Shown in pieces: positions 63,549-64,000 of a DNA stretch of 64,000 nucleotides. Position numbers and translations under genes: made by a program. The stretch lies in assembly GCF_019218745.1 (NCBI RefSeq), contig NZ_JAHUXA010000001.1, positions 372,001 through 436,000 on the forward strand, given 5' to 3'. The notes under the pieces are model-generated. The model made no database searches and had not been told where the DNA came from. It saw only the letters and a program-made list of their open reading frames with translations. The DNA comes from Enterobacter sp. ENT03. GTDB taxonomy: Bacteria > Pseudomonadota > Gammaproteobacteria > Enterobacterales > Enterobacteriaceae. How positions within the stretch are numbered: the stretch's first letter is position 1; each line of letters opens with the position of its first letter.

Positions 63549-63577
63549 AGCTCGTACTGATGTACGGGCTTTTTTTT
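63549..63577 (+). terminator. terminator of tRNA-Ser copy 2
   Basis: AGCTCGTAC-TGAT-GTACGGGCT then T8; same stem as copy 1 with one loop change. Confidence 0.9.
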
Positions 63578-63603
63578 CGTCCTGATTTTGCCTCACAAAA
63601 AGC

Positions 63604-63626
63604 AAAGCCCGGTAATTCCGGGCTTT
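63604..63626 (-). terminator. terminator of phoH
   Basis: AAAGCCCGG-TAATT-CCGGGCTTT; on minus it is followed by GCTTTTTG. Confidence 0.85.
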
Positions 63627-63644
63627 GTCATCAATAGTGGCGTG

Positions 63645-64000
63645 TCAGTAATACGCTTTCAGGGTGCGCTGGCAGAGGGCCGAGCGAACGCAATCGTCGG
63701 TCGTAAAGCGAACGATACCGACCATTTCATCTTCCTCAAAACGTGCCAGCGCGTCGCTCAGGCCGGACTTAACGCCCGACGGCAAATCACACTGGGTAAT
63801 ATCACCGTTAACGATGACGGTCACGTTTTCCCCGAGGCGCGTCAAAAACATTTTCATTTGCGCAGCGGTCACGTTCTGAGCCTCGTCAAGAATGACGACC
63901 GCATTTTCAAATGTACGTCCGCGCATATAGGCGAACGGCGCGATTTCCACCTTGCCAATTTCGGGTCGCAGGCAGTATTGCATAAAGGACGCTCCCAGGC
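63645..64000 (-). CDS. phoH: PhoH family ATPase (partial)
   Basis: C-terminal 118 codons of a PhoH-type P-loop ATPase; the start lies beyond the right edge. VVILDEAQNVTAAQMKMFLT is the Walker B region, and VNGDITQCDLP is the conserved PhoH motif. In E. coli phoH belongs to the phosphate-starvation regulon. Role probably in RNA metabolism. Confidence 0.93.
   Translation of the reverse strand, partial: LGASFMQYCLRPEIGKVEIAPFAYMRGRTFENAVVILDEAQNVTAAQMKMFLTRLGENVTVIVNGDITQCDLPSGVKSGLSDALARFEEDEMVGIVRFTTDDCVRSALCQRTLKAYY

Noticed and set aside
63455-63637. Plus-strand frame starting MSEWLKEHAWK at the second tRNA (a sister frame begins at 60601)
   Set aside because: It is simply the tRNA-Ser gene and its terminator read as codons.

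Overview
The window is chromosomal DNA from a member of the Enterobacteriaceae. It reads like the E. coli/Salmonella core backbone from fabH to phoH, in the reverse of the usual E. coli map direction, and almost every backbone protein closely resembles its E. coli counterpart. Several accessory genes, an ERIC repeat in the flagellar operon and local length differences argue against E. coli K-12 itself and suggest an Enterobacter/Citrobacter/Lelliottia-type relative. The genus cannot be fixed from this sequence alone.

Layout. (1) 1-5.7 kb: the lipid/ribosome cluster fabH-plsX-rpmF-yceD (minus), divergent yceF, an extra periplasmic alpha/beta hydrolase, and rluC. (2) 5.7-9.5 kb: rne with its long autoregulatory leader. 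(3) 9.5-11.8 kb: an accessory LysR/MFS pair around a 17-bp palindrome. (4) 11.9-23.6 kb: the flg locus (flgBCDEFGHIJ and flgKL on minus; flgA and flgMN on plus), with recognisable FliA (sigma-28) promoters for flgKL and flgMN, a FlhDC half-site, and an ERIC element between flgF and flgG. (5) 23.6-38.8 kb: murJ, mviM, yceH, rimJ, mdtH, grxB, yceB, pyrC, dinI, bssS, solA, a yceO-like small gene, yceJ-yceI, trhO, lpxL, mdtG. PurR, LexA and pyrimidine-switch sites are visible. (6) 38.7-44.1 kb: an accessory carbohydrate cassette (AraC regulator, DUF2264 protein, LacY-type symporter, GH88 unsaturated glucuronyl hydrolase) inserted between mdtG and msyB. (7) 44.2-57.4 kb: msyB, yceK, the osmoregulated periplasmic glucan genes opgHGC, clsC-ymdB, ymdA, and the full curli locus (csgBAC and csgDEFG divergent from a 746-bp regulatory region). 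(8) 57.4-64 kb: ycdZ, ycdY, ycdX, ghrA, then two nearly identical tRNA-Ser(GGA) transcription units bracketing a LysR/pirin/YcaC-like cassette, and the 3' part of phoH.

How the parts work together. The flg genes encode the rod, hook, P/L rings, junction proteins and assembly factors of the flagellum. The csg, opg, bssS and msyB genes belong to envelope and biofilm physiology. The 38.7-44.1 kb cassette reads as a cytoplasmic salvage route for unsaturated uronic-acid oligosaccharides made by someone else's polysaccharide lyase: symporter import, then cleavage by GH88 and perhaps by the DUF2264 protein, under AraC and possibly CRP control. It is the best candidate here for an under-described system, together with the two LysR-controlled islets. 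No CRISPR array, prophage, IS element or integrase was seen.
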